A stretch of DNA of 64,000 bases from IMG/VR virus record IMGVR_UViG_3300017605_000706, positions 33,433 to 97,432 of that record, one strand, 5' to 3'. The notes below the pieces were generated by a model. It ran no database searches. It had not been told where the DNA came from and was given only the letters and a program-made list of their open reading frames with translations. Numbering within the stretch: the first letter of the stretch is position 1; every line of letters starts with the position of its first letter. The translations under genes and the position numbers were made by a program. Below, one piece after another: positions 38,760 through 47,013 of this stretch. This stretch comes from a virus.

Positions 38760-38805
38760 CATCAAGAGAGCTGCAGTAGCCGCTTATCTCAAGGCGCAAG
38801 TATGA
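38737..38805 (+). pseudogene. 3' remnant of a PWEIH-family gene
   Basis: In the +1 frame after the previous gene's signature, the DNA reads TRDDIKRAAVAAYLKAQV then stop. This matches the post-motif helix and tail of family members (for example DDVAYEAALTTYKATRV). It lacks the first two thirds. The likely cause is a recombination or deletion between adjacent copies. A GTG at 38737 could allow translation of 22 aa. Confidence 0.6.
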
Positions 38806-39170
38806 CGGAGTTCGAGTACGTCAAGACGCGGCTTCACAAGAACGATCGCGGGGAGCGATGGCTGTGCTGGCGGGGTTGGCAATTCGTCGAGGAGTGGCCT
38901 CTGCCTGATCACTTTCGAGATTGCGGCGAGCTAACGACGTACGCTTGGAGCGGAGATGGGCGAGGTTGCGTACGCAAGAATCCCTTCATGGGTAGCGGCG
39001 ACTATACCGACGACCAGTGGCTTGATAAGTGTCTCTTAGCCATCAGGCTACTCGACGACATTGACCCGCCAGACTACCCCCTGGACGGCGTAGCGAGAGA
39101 GATCCACATGATCGAAGATCTGACCGCGTACCTGGCCGCTCTTGAATCTTTCAAGGCGAGCGCCGTCTGA
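38802..39170 (+). CDS. PWEIH-family protein
   Basis: The 122-aa product has RWLCWRGWQFVEEW and GVAREIHMIEDLTAYLAALES (REIH replaces WEIH). ATG overlaps the stop of the remnant (ATGA). Followed by a 99-aa acidic gene. Confidence 0.83.
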   Translation: MTEFEYVKTRLHKNDRGERWLCWRGWQFVEEWPLPDHFRDCGELTTYAWSGDGRGCVRKNPFMGSGDYTDDQWLDKCLLAIRLLDDIDPPDYPLDGVAREIHMIEDLTAYLAALESFKASAV

Positions 39171-39181
39171 AGGGCTCAACC

Positions 39182-39481
39182 ATGGCCGACAAGTACGACT
39201 TCGACGAAGATCCTCGGCTCGAGGACATCGTACAGCGCGCCATGGCTGCTTTCTTCGAGGCTGAGTCGCGCGCCCGCGCGATACTGAACGAGCTGACCGA
39301 CGAGGAGCTTGACGCCCTAGATCAAGTCATGCGCGGCAAGGGGACCCTAGGCAACTTCATCGCAGAACAGGCCCTAGGTGCCAAGCTGGTGCGCGCCGCG
39401 ACGGTGATGATCGAGTTGACTGGTCAAGGCGTGTCGTTTCCTGAGATCCACGCGTGGTTAGCTAAGAAGGGTCAGTCGTGA
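39182..39481 (+). CDS. Acidic helical unknown protein
   Basis: The 99-aa product (MADKYDFDEDPRLEDIVQRA...) is acidic and helical with a C-terminal WLAKKGQS. No family motif. GTGA overlap with the next gene. Confidence 0.77.
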   Translation: MADKYDFDEDPRLEDIVQRAMAAFFEAESRARAILNELTDEELDALDQVMRGKGTLGNFIAEQALGAKLVRAATVMIELTGQGVSFPEIHAWLAKKGQS

Positions 39482-40023
39482 GTAATCAGATCTGGCTAGG
39501 CGACCGTGTAGATATCGAAGCTGAGCGCGTAACGAACGCGCTTCGCGCCACCGCACAGGAAGACTGGCCCGTCGACTACTGCAAACTATACCGGCACCGC
39601 AGCCGTTGGGCAGTGACTTTTGCGAATGACAATGACTACTGCTTCGACTTGTGGCAGATCGACCCCAAAAGACTTGGCACAAGCATCTCAGATTTTCCGT
39701 GGGTATACTGGGCGCAGCTTCGCGTATGTTACGCGCTTGCGTACAGAAGCGGTCTTAGGGTCTCGTTCGAAGATGGAATAGACGTCGAAACAGCTACGGC
39801 GATCACCGAGGACGATTTGGCGCGCGTCGCGTCATTTCGCTACTTCGCGAAACGGCGTATGCGCAAATATAAAGGCCGGCCTGAATATGCCGACGATTTT
39901 TGGGAAGAGGCATTCGTTGGAGCCCCACCGGAATGGGACGGCGCGCCTCGCGAGATCCACACAATTCAAGACGACGTCGCTTACGAAGCGGCCCTGACAA
40001 CATACAAGGCGACCCGCGTATGA
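39478..40023 (+). CDS. PWEIH-family protein (longest of the block)
   Basis: The 181-aa product has a mid-length N-terminal part with SRWAVTFANDNDYCFDLWQ in place of the usual W-x-RG motif, an insertion with basic residues (RYFAKRRMRKYKGRP) and PREIHTIQDDVAYEAALTTY at the end. The longer centre suggests an added element. GTG overlaps the previous stop. Confidence 0.8.
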   Translation: MSNQIWLGDRVDIEAERVTNALRATAQEDWPVDYCKLYRHRSRWAVTFANDNDYCFDLWQIDPKRLGTSISDFPWVYWAQLRVCYALAYRSGLRVSFEDGIDVETATAITEDDLARVASFRYFAKRRMRKYKGRPEYADDFWEEAFVGAPPEWDGAPREIHTIQDDVAYEAALTTYKATRV

Positions 40024-40193
40024 CCAGTAAAGAAGCGAACCTGATCGAGATGGTTGTGGCGACGATCCTCGCCATGTCGAACGAAGCTCGTGATGAACTT
40101 TGGAGCCGCCTTCGCAAGTACTACTGCATGGGGTGCGGCGAGAAAACCGACGGTGGCACGTGTTGGACTTGCTATGATTCGAGGGCAGATTGA
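40020..40193 (+). CDS. Small zinc-ribbon protein (57 aa)
   Basis: ATG 40020 overlaps the previous stop. The product ends with YYCMGCGEKTDGGTCWTCY, two CxxC pairs ten residues apart, as in a zinc ribbon, after a helical N-terminus. Its TGATG junction couples it to the next gene. Confidence 0.75.
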   Translation: MTSKEANLIEMVVATILAMSNEARDELWSRLRKYYCMGCGEKTDGGTCWTCYDSRAD

Positions 40194-40375
40194 TGAAAGA
40201 GCATAGAGGCACTGCAACGCGTTCGCCCAAAGACTGGGCGGAGATCATTGCTGGAAACTTGACAGGCGAACAGATCGAATCGTTCGTGGACTGTCTCGAT
40301 AGCAACTTCGACGCGTTCTTCACTGCGCTACAAGCGATCGACGCCAAGCGCAACCGCGGTATCTACAGAAAATGA
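40193..40375 (+). CDS. Small unknown protein
   Basis: The 60-aa product (MKEHRGTATRSPKDWAEI...) is helical. ATG at 40193 uses the A of the previous TGA. Overlaps the next ATG by 4 bp. Confidence 0.72.
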   Translation: MKEHRGTATRSPKDWAEIIAGNLTGEQIESFVDCLDSNFDAFFTALQAIDAKRNRGIYRK

Positions 40376-40605
40376 AAGCGCCCACTCAGCCGTGGGAATG
40401 GGACCTCGTCGCCGCCAAGTACTCGCCGCTCAGAGGCGTCGCCAAGATCCTTCCCAAGAAGTACTGGAACGCGTTCCTGTGCGGCTACATAAACGCCGAC
40501 TTCGGCAGCCTCAAGAGCTTTGAGTTCCCTGAGGCCACCAACGCGGGCATCTTGGCACGCCACATATGCGAGGTTTTGCGTGATGACCATTCAAGAACAG
40601 CTTGA
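40372..40605 (+). CDS. Small unknown protein
   Basis: The 77-aa product (MKAPTQPWEWDLVAAKYSPL...) contains many aromatic residues and a Cys-His pair near the end (ARHICEV). No domain recognised. It overlaps the next gene by 23 bp. Confidence 0.74.
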   Translation: MKAPTQPWEWDLVAAKYSPLRGVAKILPKKYWNAFLCGYINADFGSLKSFEFPEATNAGILARHICEVLRDDHSRTA

Positions 40606-40960
40606 CGATCTCGACACGCAGATCAGCAACGAGATCCGGCACATCGAGGTGCTACTGCAGCGGCTGTACTCCGTTCGAATCGAGACGGAGGTCGCCGGCT
40701 ATCTGATCGCTTGGGGCAAGCTGCGTGGGCGTTGGTGCTTGTCGATTCGCGATCCCGCAGACCCCAACAGTGATTTCGAGTCGCTTCTGAGCACGACCAG
40801 GCATCTGCGCACGCAGGCGTTCACCGACGGCTGGATTCAGCAGCTCGTTGACGAGGCGGGGAGCGTACTCACCAAGGAGTGCGAAGGGCGACGTAAGGCG
40901 CTCAGTCTCGCTCGAGATGTCATCATACCTGAACTCGACGCGCGGATCAAGTCGTTGTGA
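40583..40960 (+). CDS. Helical protein with coiled-coil N-terminus
   Basis: ATG 40583 or the adjacent GTG 40580. The 125-aa product begins MTIQEQLDDLDTQISNEIRH, a coiled-coil-like helix, then a mid-region with WCLSIRDPADPNSD. It precedes the tandem array of seven PWEIH genes. Confidence 0.77.
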   Translation: MTIQEQLDDLDTQISNEIRHIEVLLQRLYSVRIETEVAGYLIAWGKLRGRWCLSIRDPADPNSDFESLLSTTRHLRTQAFTDGWIQQLVDEAGSVLTKECEGRRKALSLARDVIIPELDARIKSL

Positions 40961-41367
40961 CGATTCCCAAGTGCCGCCCCTACGTCGGAACAGGGACGGT
41001 AATCAGCAAGGCCAGTACGCGCGAAGTGGTCCGCGAGGCTATCGCTGAAAAGCGCGTATACCGCGGGTGCGCATGGACGCTTCAAACTTCGCTAACAGGC
41101 GACGTCGATCTCTCGGCATTCGCGGCCATGTATGGCCCTACTGGCAAGAACATAAGCGCCTATCTGGCGCACACACGGCCAGTGCCACGCGGCACTGTAA
41201 CCGCGGCAGCTACGCAACTGATCTTGTCTGCGACGATTTTGCTGCCAGATTATCGCGCGCTGGATGACGTTCCCTGGGAGATCCATCTGATCGAAGATGA
41301 GATCGCGTATGCAGCCGCGCTGGCTAGCTTCCTGCGCGAGTCTCGGAGGCTGAGGTGTCGACCGTAA
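40957..41367 (+). CDS. PWEIH-family protein, first of tandem array
   Basis: The 136-aa product has the N-terminal KRVYRGCAWTLQTS and VPWEIHLIEDEIAYAAALAS with full PWEIH. GTG overlaps the previous stop. The end carries an Arg-rich tail (ESRRLRCRP). Overlaps the next copy by 13 bp. Confidence 0.86.
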   Translation: MTIPKCRPYVGTGTVISKASTREVVREAIAEKRVYRGCAWTLQTSLTGDVDLSAFAAMYGPTGKNISAYLAHTRPVPRGTVTAAATQLILSATILLPDYRALDDVPWEIHLIEDEIAYAAALASFLRESRRLRCRP

Positions 41368-41717
41368 CAAGTGCCGAGATCGATTACGTAGTGGCGCTGG
41401 TGCGCAGCGCCGACACCCAGCGTGAGTTTACTTGGCGAGGGTACAGATTTCTTGAGCAGCAGACCGACAATCTAAACTACGAGACATTTGCGCGGGGTAA
41501 ATACTACAGCGGAACAGACACGATCGCGTGGGGCGCTAGACGCCTGTCTGATGTTGCGTGGGTTGCCTCGTGTCTGCGCGCTGCCAAATATCACTATCGT
41601 GTGTGGCACGATCCTATCGATGACGTTCCCTGGGAAATTCACCAGATCCAAGACTTTCGCGCGTACGTGAACGCGCTGACTGCGTACCTGACTGAACGAT
41701 CGGCCCTAACCGGCTGA
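41355..41717 (+). CDS. PWEIH-family protein
   Basis: The 120-aa product has REFTWRGYRFLEQQ and VPWEIHQIQDFRAYVNALTA. GTG lies inside the previous gene. The length between the two motifs is about 65 residues. Confidence 0.86.
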   Translation: MSTVTSAEIDYVVALVRSADTQREFTWRGYRFLEQQTDNLNYETFARGKYYSGTDTIAWGARRLSDVAWVASCLRAAKYHYRVWHDPIDDVPWEIHQIQDFRAYVNALTAYLTERSALTG

Positions 41718-41759
41718 TCTTGCTAAGAAAACATCAAGTATGAACCGGTCGGGTACCTA

Positions 41760-42248
41760 GTGAGTCCAGAAAATACGCATTTTATGAACTCGTGGGGTAC
41801 ATATGGAATACGCCTATCCAGTATTCTGGACCGGCTGTCGTTCACGGTAACCCAAGACGTAAAGCATCTGTTATCATTAGGATATTTGGTCGACGACGGC
41901 TGGCGCGGCGAGTGGTTTGCTGAGCGCGACACAGTCCTGCGGCGTAGATTCGCGAATTTACCGTCATTTTTTGTGATCTTCGGCGGGACATTGGTAACTG
42001 TAGGTCCAGAGCGCTCCCCGATAGGTACGGTGCTTCAGCGCGGCTACGTGTATGGCACTGGTTGGGCCTGGCGCGTCGACCGTGTCCTTGAGCCTCTTCA
42101 TGAAGATGACACGATCGACTCCTGGCTGAGCCGCGCTGACCTGCCGTCGATGGAAACGCCGATCGGACTTCCATGGGAGATCGCGCGAATCGCTGACCCT
42201 GTCGCACGTCTAAGCGCGATTCAGGCTTATGAGGCAAGCTGTGGTTGA
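41760..42248 (+). CDS. PWEIH-family protein
   Basis: The 162-aa product has a longer N-terminus (NSWGTYGIRLSSIL...) before DGWRGEWFAERDT and LPWEIARIADPVARLSAIQA (PWEIA). It opens a sub-run in which IH becomes IA or LA. A 42-bp gap precedes it. GTG start. Confidence 0.85.
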   Translation: MSPENTHFMNSWGTYGIRLSSILDRLSFTVTQDVKHLLSLGYLVDDGWRGEWFAERDTVLRRRFANLPSFFVIFGGTLVTVGPERSPIGTVLQRGYVYGTGWAWRVDRVLEPLHEDDTIDSWLSRADLPSMETPIGLPWEIARIADPVARLSAIQAYEASCG

Positions 42249-42588
42249 CGTTCACGAGCCGCACTGGTGGCGGGGGTTCATTTGGAAGTGGGATTCTGAT
42301 CACCAGGCTATGGCTGCCGGTGCACTGGTAACGCTACGCCCGCTCACCGACGACGAGCGCTACGGAACTACCGAACAGCGCGCCGTCGTCTGCTCTGTGT
42401 GCCTGTTTTCGAAATCGTTCAGAGCAGGCGCGCCCGTAGCCGCCAGTCGATGGCGCGACGCGATCAACGAAGTACTCGCTGAGGGCTCATACAAAAGCAT
42501 CGACGGGATCCCTTGGGAGATTCACGCAATCGAAGACGAAGACGCTTGGCTCGCGGCGATAGAAGCCTACGAGGCGAACCGTGTTTGA
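42241..42588 (+). CDS. PWEIH-family protein
   Basis: GTG 42241 gives MVDVHEPHWWRGFIWKWD; an ATG at 42229 would add four residues. The about 115-aa product ends GIPWEIHAIEDEDAWLAAIEA. GTG overlaps the previous stop by a few bases. Confidence 0.84.
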   Translation: MVDVHEPHWWRGFIWKWDSDHQAMAAGALVTLRPLTDDERYGTTEQRAVVCSVCLFSKSFRAGAPVAASRWRDAINEVLAEGSYKSIDGIPWEIHAIEDEDAWLAAIEAYEANRV

Positions 42589-43030
42589 GTGGCTCGTAAA
42601 GGGCTGCCCAAGCCATTTCAAAGCGGACCCTAAGCTCTACGGCCAGGCACAATCTCCCCGTAAGCACCTGATCGACGGGTGTCTCGTCAGACTTCACAAA
42701 GGCGGCCCTGAAGTGCTGCACCGCGACGCCTGGAAGCACTGCGATCTCAACGGTTGGCACCTGATCGCGCTAGGCGGGCGGGTTCGTCTAGAGAAGCCCT
42801 ACTACGTGCTTCACTGGGGGCCTTTCACAGGCGAAAGGCTGGTCTACACGGTGCGCAAAGACGACTATAAGACCGTCGACGAGTGGCTCGCGCATATGAC
42901 GCGTCATCGTCGGCCCGGCTACCTGAACGAAAAGCTACACCCCGAGCAGCTGCCGTGGGAGATCGCGCTGATCTCGGATCTCACTGCACAACGCGCCGCT
43001 GCAGAAGCGTACTGGGCCAGTCATGTTTGA
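42581..43030 (+). CDS. PWEIH-family protein, MFEW subgroup
   Basis: The 149-aa product starts M-FEWLVKGCPSHFKADP and ends LPWEIALISDLTAQRAAAEA. The start region (GTGTTTGAGTGG) overlaps the previous stop by 8 bp. The next two genes start with ATGTTTGAGTGG at the same overlap, so these three are a recent tandem duplication. Confidence 0.86.
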   Translation: MFEWLVKGCPSHFKADPKLYGQAQSPRKHLIDGCLVRLHKGGPEVLHRDAWKHCDLNGWHLIALGGRVRLEKPYYVLHWGPFTGERLVYTVRKDDYKTVDEWLAHMTRHRRPGYLNEKLHPEQLPWEIALISDLTAQRAAAEAYWASHV

Positions 43031-43436
43031 GTGGATGCCGCACCTGCCGACGTGGGATGCAGCTGCGCGCGTCTCACCGCTGCTGCTAGCGGGCAACATA
43101 GTCGGGCCACCTGCGATATCCGTTCCTCGAGATCAATGGCGTAAAGCAGGACCGCGTCGGTTCTTTTTAGCCGTAGGAGGCTGCATCTGCACGTGGGATG
43201 AAACGGAAATCCACTTGACCGCGCGATGGAGCATTCGATCCAGTATGCCCGTGGTTCGCGACTGGATAAAAGACGTCACCATAGACGATATCGTCGTCAG
43301 AAGCGTACGCCGCCACATGGAGACGCGCTCATGGTACCCCGATACACCGTCGGGGCTTCCATGGGAGATCGCGCTGATCACAGACCTCGACGCGCAGAAG
43401 ATTGCTGCGCTCGCTTGGAGGCGCGCCTATGTTTGA
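43023..43436 (+). CDS. PWEIH-family protein, MFEW subgroup
   Basis: The 137-aa product begins MFEWMPHLPTWDAAARVSPL and has LPWEIALITDLDAQKIAALA. It has a strand-rich segment (FFLAVGGCICTWDETE). Overlaps both neighbours by 8 bp. Confidence 0.86.
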   Translation: MFEWMPHLPTWDAAARVSPLLLAGNIVGPPAISVPRDQWRKAGPRRFFLAVGGCICTWDETEIHLTARWSIRSSMPVVRDWIKDVTIDDIVVRSVRRHMETRSWYPDTPSGLPWEIALITDLDAQKIAALAWRRAYV

Positions 43437-43878
43437 GTGGTTCGATCGCGTTAATATTTATCGCCGTGTGGATGCCTTCCTGCCGATGGAGGCGTGTTGG
43501 AGAGGCGACTTAGTGGCAGGAAATGAGGCGCCTCTGCCACGACGTGACTGGCGCAGTATGGCTAGCCGCGGACAATACATAACGATTGGCGTGGGTACAG
43601 CCGTTCTCATCCAGCCCGGAATTCAAGCGATGTCGTTCATGGTGCGAGATAGCGCGTGGGACGCCGTCCCGTTCAAATTCAAACCTGACAGCCGCTCAGC
43701 CCAGACCCTCGACGAAAAGATCGTCTACGCGATTCGTAAGTCCGGCTGGCAAGCGCCAGCGCACGCGCTTACTACGGGCGGTATCCCCTGGGAGCTAGCG
43801 CTGATCGCTGATCTCGAAGCGCAAGCCGCGGCCGTGCGCGCTTGGCGAGAAGAGACGTCCTACCTCTCTGCTATGTAA
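43429..43878 (+). CDS. PWEIH-family protein, MFEW subgroup
   Basis: The 149-aa product begins MFEWFDRVNIYRRVDAFLPM and ends IPWELALIADLEAQAAAVRA then WREETSYLSAM. Last copy of the seven-gene array; the downstream gene is unrelated. Confidence 0.86.
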   Translation: MFEWFDRVNIYRRVDAFLPMEACWRGDLVAGNEAPLPRRDWRSMASRGQYITIGVGTAVLIQPGIQAMSFMVRDSAWDAVPFKFKPDSRSAQTLDEKIVYAIRKSGWQAPAHALTTGGIPWELALIADLEAQAAAVRAWREETSYLSAM

Positions 43879-43886
43879 GATTTGTC

Positions 43887-44240
43887 ATGTCGTTTACGAT
43901 CCGGCAAGCAGGAGACATCCGAAGAACGCGCGTAGATCTGTCGCCGGGGCTTTACCCCCACGTAGACGGCAGCGTGATCGACGTCACCGAACCGATCGCC
44001 GCGCTCATGGTGGAACGCCTTGTATATCGCAGTGTTACAGCCAAGGGGTCGCTGGTCTCCCTCGATCGAAGCCAGCCGCTATGGCATCTCGCAGGCTACG
44101 AAGTGATCGGCGCTCTCATGATTGTAGACCCGGCGCCGCGCCTATCCTGGCCGCGTAGAATTTTCCGCTGGATCCGCCGTCCAAAGGGCGAACCACTGGG
44201 ACTTCCCTCAGCAAGAGCTATCGGCAAGGACAGATTGTGA
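43887..44240 (+). CDS. Unknown protein
   Basis: The 117-aa product (MSFTIRQAGDIRRTRVDLSP...) has a beta-rich centre and a basic end (RRIFRWIRRPKGEP). It lacks the PWEIH signature. GTGA overlap with the next gene. Confidence 0.75.
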   Translation: MSFTIRQAGDIRRTRVDLSPGLYPHVDGSVIDVTEPIAALMVERLVYRSVTAKGSLVSLDRSQPLWHLAGYEVIGALMIVDPAPRLSWPRRIFRWIRRPKGEPLGLPSARAIGKDRL

Positions 44241-44506
44241 CTGCGCTAAAGACTACGAGCCAACAACGCGAGGCCTATCTTCGATACAAGAAAAACCTGC
44301 GGGATATCCACTTGCCGGACTCAGAAGGCGGCGCCTGCCGAGTTATTTTGAACCTGACCGATCTGGTTCATGACGCAGACCTTGCGCTGACGTTCGAAGA
44401 CGGTATCAGTAGACTTTCAGATACTGTGCGTGAATTGCAGGACGAGAACGCCGTCTTACGCGAAGCACTTCACAAGTTGAACTATGACCCTGTCAAGACA
44501 GGATAG
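44237..44506 (+). CDS. Unknown protein with C-terminal coiled coil
   Basis: GTG overlaps the previous stop. The 89-aa product ends in a heptad-like helix (RLSDTVRELQDENAVLREAL). Overlaps the next ATG by 23 bp. No family. Confidence 0.75.
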   Translation: MTALKTTSQQREAYLRYKKNLRDIHLPDSEGGACRVILNLTDLVHDADLALTFEDGISRLSDTVRELQDENAVLREALHKLNYDPVKTG

Positions 44507-44819
44507 AGAAGCTGCCGCCAGCTTACTCAGGTGCGCAGCCGACGAGATCAGCCGATTCGGCTTGCACAGGGGCGCGTTGTGGCCAGGCGTGCAAGATCAT
44601 GATTTCCTAAGAGATGGCCCTAAGCCAGGACCGTGCTGCACCGGGGGCGCGCTCTACAAAGCCAAGCTGTCCATCTCGGCGAAGCTTGATCCGGTTCCAC
44701 TCCTTCATGAATTTTTGGGACGCACGGACGTCGGTGCGTGGAGTGACGCAGCTGACACCGACGACGTCGTCCAAGCGTTGCTCGAGACGGCCCAACGAAT
44801 CGAAGAAGGGGATCTGTGA
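44484..44819 (+). CDS. DUF6197-like protein
   Basis: The 111-aa product has LLRCAADEISRFGLHRG and GPCCTGGALYKA, the LL-x2-AA-x2-I...G and C-x-GAL pattern of DUF6197 proteins found in phages. Assignment is moderate. Function of the family unknown. GTGA overlap with the next gene. Confidence 0.6.
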   Translation: MTLSRQDREAAASLLRCAADEISRFGLHRGALWPGVQDHDFLRDGPKPGPCCTGGALYKAKLSISAKLDPVPLLHEFLGRTDVGAWSDAADTDDVVQALLETAQRIEEGDL

Positions 44820-45025
44820 GATATCGTCAGAATATAGAAATTACTTGCGATTTCTGCGCGGCGTCAGCCCCTGCCGTTGTGATCATTCTCCGTAACTATG
44901 ACGGCAACGCATACGTTGACGAGATCGTAGCTCCGCCAAACTGGCACGAAAACCACGGACGCGGAGACCGTTGGCAGGGATGGAACTGCGGCTCATGCGT
45001 CATAGAGCCCTTGGAGTCGAAATGA
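44816..45025 (+). CDS. Small zinc-ribbon-like protein
   Basis: The 69-aa product has EITCDFCAASAP and, 40 residues later, NCGSCVIEP, two CxxC pairs. AAGAAGGGG precedes the GTG start. ATGA overlap with the next gene. Confidence 0.75.
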   Translation: MRYRQNIEITCDFCAASAPAVVIILRNYDGNAYVDEIVAPPNWHENHGRGDRWQGWNCGSCVIEPLESK

Positions 45026-45402
45026 TCAATCTGAACAAGCTTCTCAAAGAAGCAGACGAAGATCACAAGCACGCGACGCTGCCCCCGTGGCGCTACGAGT
45101 TCGCCTACAACAACGGCGGGTGCCCCACGGCGGACTTCTATGTACCTGGGCACAACAACCCGGAAGCGGACAACGCCAGCATCGAGATGCTCGAGGACGA
45201 CGCGCGCTTCTGCGTCCGGGCCAGAGAGCGAGAACCGATGCTAGTCCAGGCTATCCGAGATCTCACGACGGAACCCGTCGCCGTGTTCAGCGTTAGCGCG
45301 TACTTGGCCAACCCAGGCCTGATCATGAACCACGTCACTGAATATGGCGCGGCGCGAATCGTCAACGCCGACGGGTCTACTCGAATGACCCTCAGGAGAT
45401 AG
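45022..45402 (+). CDS. Unknown protein
   Basis: ATG 45022 overlaps the previous stop. The 126-aa product (MINLNKLLKEADEDHKHATL...) has a Pro/Trp/Tyr-rich segment (PPWRYEFAYNNGGCPTADFY) and acidic helical part. This resembles phage proteins with a helical N-terminus and a PPPW motif, but no named family can be given. Confidence 0.76.
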   Translation: MINLNKLLKEADEDHKHATLPPWRYEFAYNNGGCPTADFYVPGHNNPEADNASIEMLEDDARFCVRAREREPMLVQAIRDLTTEPVAVFSVSAYLANPGLIMNHVTEYGAARIVNADGSTRMTLRR

Positions 45403-45404
45403 TT

Positions 45405-45914
45405 ATGACTAAGCACGAATGGAAGGTCGGCGATACGGCGGTCTGGCGCGGTGGCGGCAGGGAAATCCTCGTCACGGTGTTGGCAAAAGACGCGTGCGGG
45501 AACGGTTGGATAACGCGAATCGACAAGTCTACGCACGATCACTACCCAGTAGGAACCCTGCGCACGTTCCCGCTAATGTCATTCATCCATCAGACGCCTC
45601 AGCCGCCAACCCCGTCGGTTGAGCAACCAGCGTCAAAGCCAGAGCCATTTCCCTACCAAGTAGGCGACCTCGTTATGCTCAAGCTGTCTGCCGTCGAAGA
45701 GCAGCCTTGCATCGTGGCGCGAATCGACGACGATCACCGATTCGCGTACGTGTCCCTGAATGGATCCAACAGGATCGCTCAGTTTGACCAGCTCCGAAAG
45801 GCGGACGCAGTCATCCCCGCGCCCCATCAGGCCCCGCCATTCAAGTTCAAGTCCGCGTTGCGTAACCCTACGATTTACTGTCAGAGCGACAGCGATAACG
45901 ATAACGATATCTGA
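45405..45914 (+). CDS. Unknown protein with two SH3/Tudor-like segments
   Basis: The 169-aa product has two similar beta units: WKVGDTAVWRGGGREILVTV and, after a Pro-rich linker, YQVGDLVMLKLSAVEEQPCI. VGD-x-V starts are typical of SH3-like or KOW barrels. The end is Asp/Asn-rich (QSDSDNDNDI). Probably binds a nucleic acid or partner protein. Confidence 0.72.
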   Translation: MTKHEWKVGDTAVWRGGGREILVTVLAKDACGNGWITRIDKSTHDHYPVGTLRTFPLMSFIHQTPQPPTPSVEQPASKPEPFPYQVGDLVMLKLSAVEEQPCIVARIDDDHRFAYVSLNGSNRIAQFDQLRKADAVIPAPHQAPPFKFKSALRNPTIYCQSDSDNDNDI

Positions 45915-45947
45915 TCTGTAACCGTTTTTCAAAGAAAAGAAAGCAGA

Positions 45948-46352
45948 ATGATGACTACTTTTGGCGATCGCCTCCGTCAATTCCGTATCGACAACCACCT
46001 GAGCCAGGCGCAGGTTGCCGAACAGGTCCCCACCAACAAGTCTTGCGTTTGTCGGTGGGAGAAGGGTGGCTCCATTCGTGAAGATGTCCGCCAACGGGTC
46101 GAAGATTACATGGCGGATTATGGAAAGAAGGGCTCAAATGGCGTGACGTCTCGAAAGACGAATGCTAATGCTTCTCCAAGCAATTTGGAAGCGCAGGCAA
46201 CCCGACTTGGAATGGCCGTGATCGCCGTTCGCAAGGCGGAACTCGAGATGGAGCGACTGAAGGCTCCGTACGAAGCCGCTCAGGCAGGCCTTGAGCAGGC
46301 CAAGGCTGATCTCGATGCGGCGGAGTCGGCGCTTCTCTCGAAGATCGGCTAG
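45948..46352 (+). CDS. XRE-type HTH regulator with coiled-coil C-terminus
   Basis: The 134-aa product has the XRE HTH pattern in residues 5-60: FGDRLRQFRIDNHLSQAQVA and CRWEKGG. A Ser/Asn-rich linker then a long helix (KAELEMERLKAPYEAAQAGL) follow. The first gene of a unit after a 33-bp gap; AAAGAAAG precedes it. It may control this block or the phage switch. Operators not identified. Confidence 0.85.
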   Translation: MMTTFGDRLRQFRIDNHLSQAQVAEQVPTNKSCVCRWEKGGSIREDVRQRVEDYMADYGKKGSNGVTSRKTNANASPSNLEAQATRLGMAVIAVRKAELEMERLKAPYEAAQAGLEQAKADLDAAESALLSKIG

Positions 46353-46362
46353 GAGAAATACG

Positions 46363-47013
46363 ATGGTGAAGAAGGTAGCGTGTCGAAGCTGCGGCTTCAA
46401 GGCCAAGGCAGACGATCAGCCTGAGACCTGCCCCAAGTGCGGCGGCGACGACTGGAAGAAGGTCTACAAGGCGCGTCAGCCTAAGAACGGGGCTGAAGCG
46501 GTGGCCAAGCCCGCCAAGAAGAAGGCCGCAGCGGACAAGAAGCCGGCTGCAAAGCCGGCCAAGCGACAGAAGCGCGCTCGGCAGGTTGACGCTATTCTTG
46601 AAAAGCGTTTCGCGGTCATGGCGAGAGCTGTCTCCGACACGCTGCCACATATCCCCGACGACGTCTTTGTCTCCATGGGAGAAGACGGGTCGCTGGGATT
46701 CAGCTCACAGCCGCCGACTGTCAACGACACGGCGTATCTGATCCCGCTCCCATTCGTCAACGAGGTGATCTACACCTGGCTAACTGAGCAGCCGGGCACG
46801 TGGACCTTCGAAGTCATTGAGCCGCAGCTAACCCGTAGCATCAAGGCGCTGTCTTTCACGCAGGCCATCACGACGGACGATCCCATCCTTCACGGGGAGG
46901 ATATCCGTAGTGTTGAGAAGCTGAAGGAGCCTGAGGACTCGGCCGAGCCCGTCATCGATGATAGCGAATACGGCGACGATGATTCGGGCTTCGATTCGGT
47001 GGCTTCGGCGTAG
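46363..47013 (+). CDS. Zinc-finger protein with Lys/Ala linker
   Basis: ATG 46363 follows AGGAG. The 216-aa protein has a zinc ribbon CRSCGFKA...CPKCGGDDW (7-31) and a histone-H1-like Lys/Ala/Pro linker (about 40-75). It ends in a globular part with an acidic tail (DDSEYGDDDSGFD). DNA-binding is likely. Co-transcribed with the XRE gene. Confidence 0.82.
   Translation: MVKKVACRSCGFKAKADDQPETCPKCGGDDWKKVYKARQPKNGAEAVAKPAKKKAAADKKPAAKPAKRQKRARQVDAILEKRFAVMARAVSDTLPHIPDDVFVSMGEDGSLGFSSQPPTVNDTAYLIPLPFVNEVIYTWLTEQPGTWTFEVIEPQLTRSIKALSFTQAITTDDPILHGEDIRSVEKLKEPEDSAEPVIDDSEYGDDDSGFDSVASA

Noticed and set aside
20075-43878. CRISPR array or DNA repeat array
   Set aside because: The repeated signal is at protein level (PWEIH); nucleotide identity between copies is low and no regularly spaced direct repeats are present.
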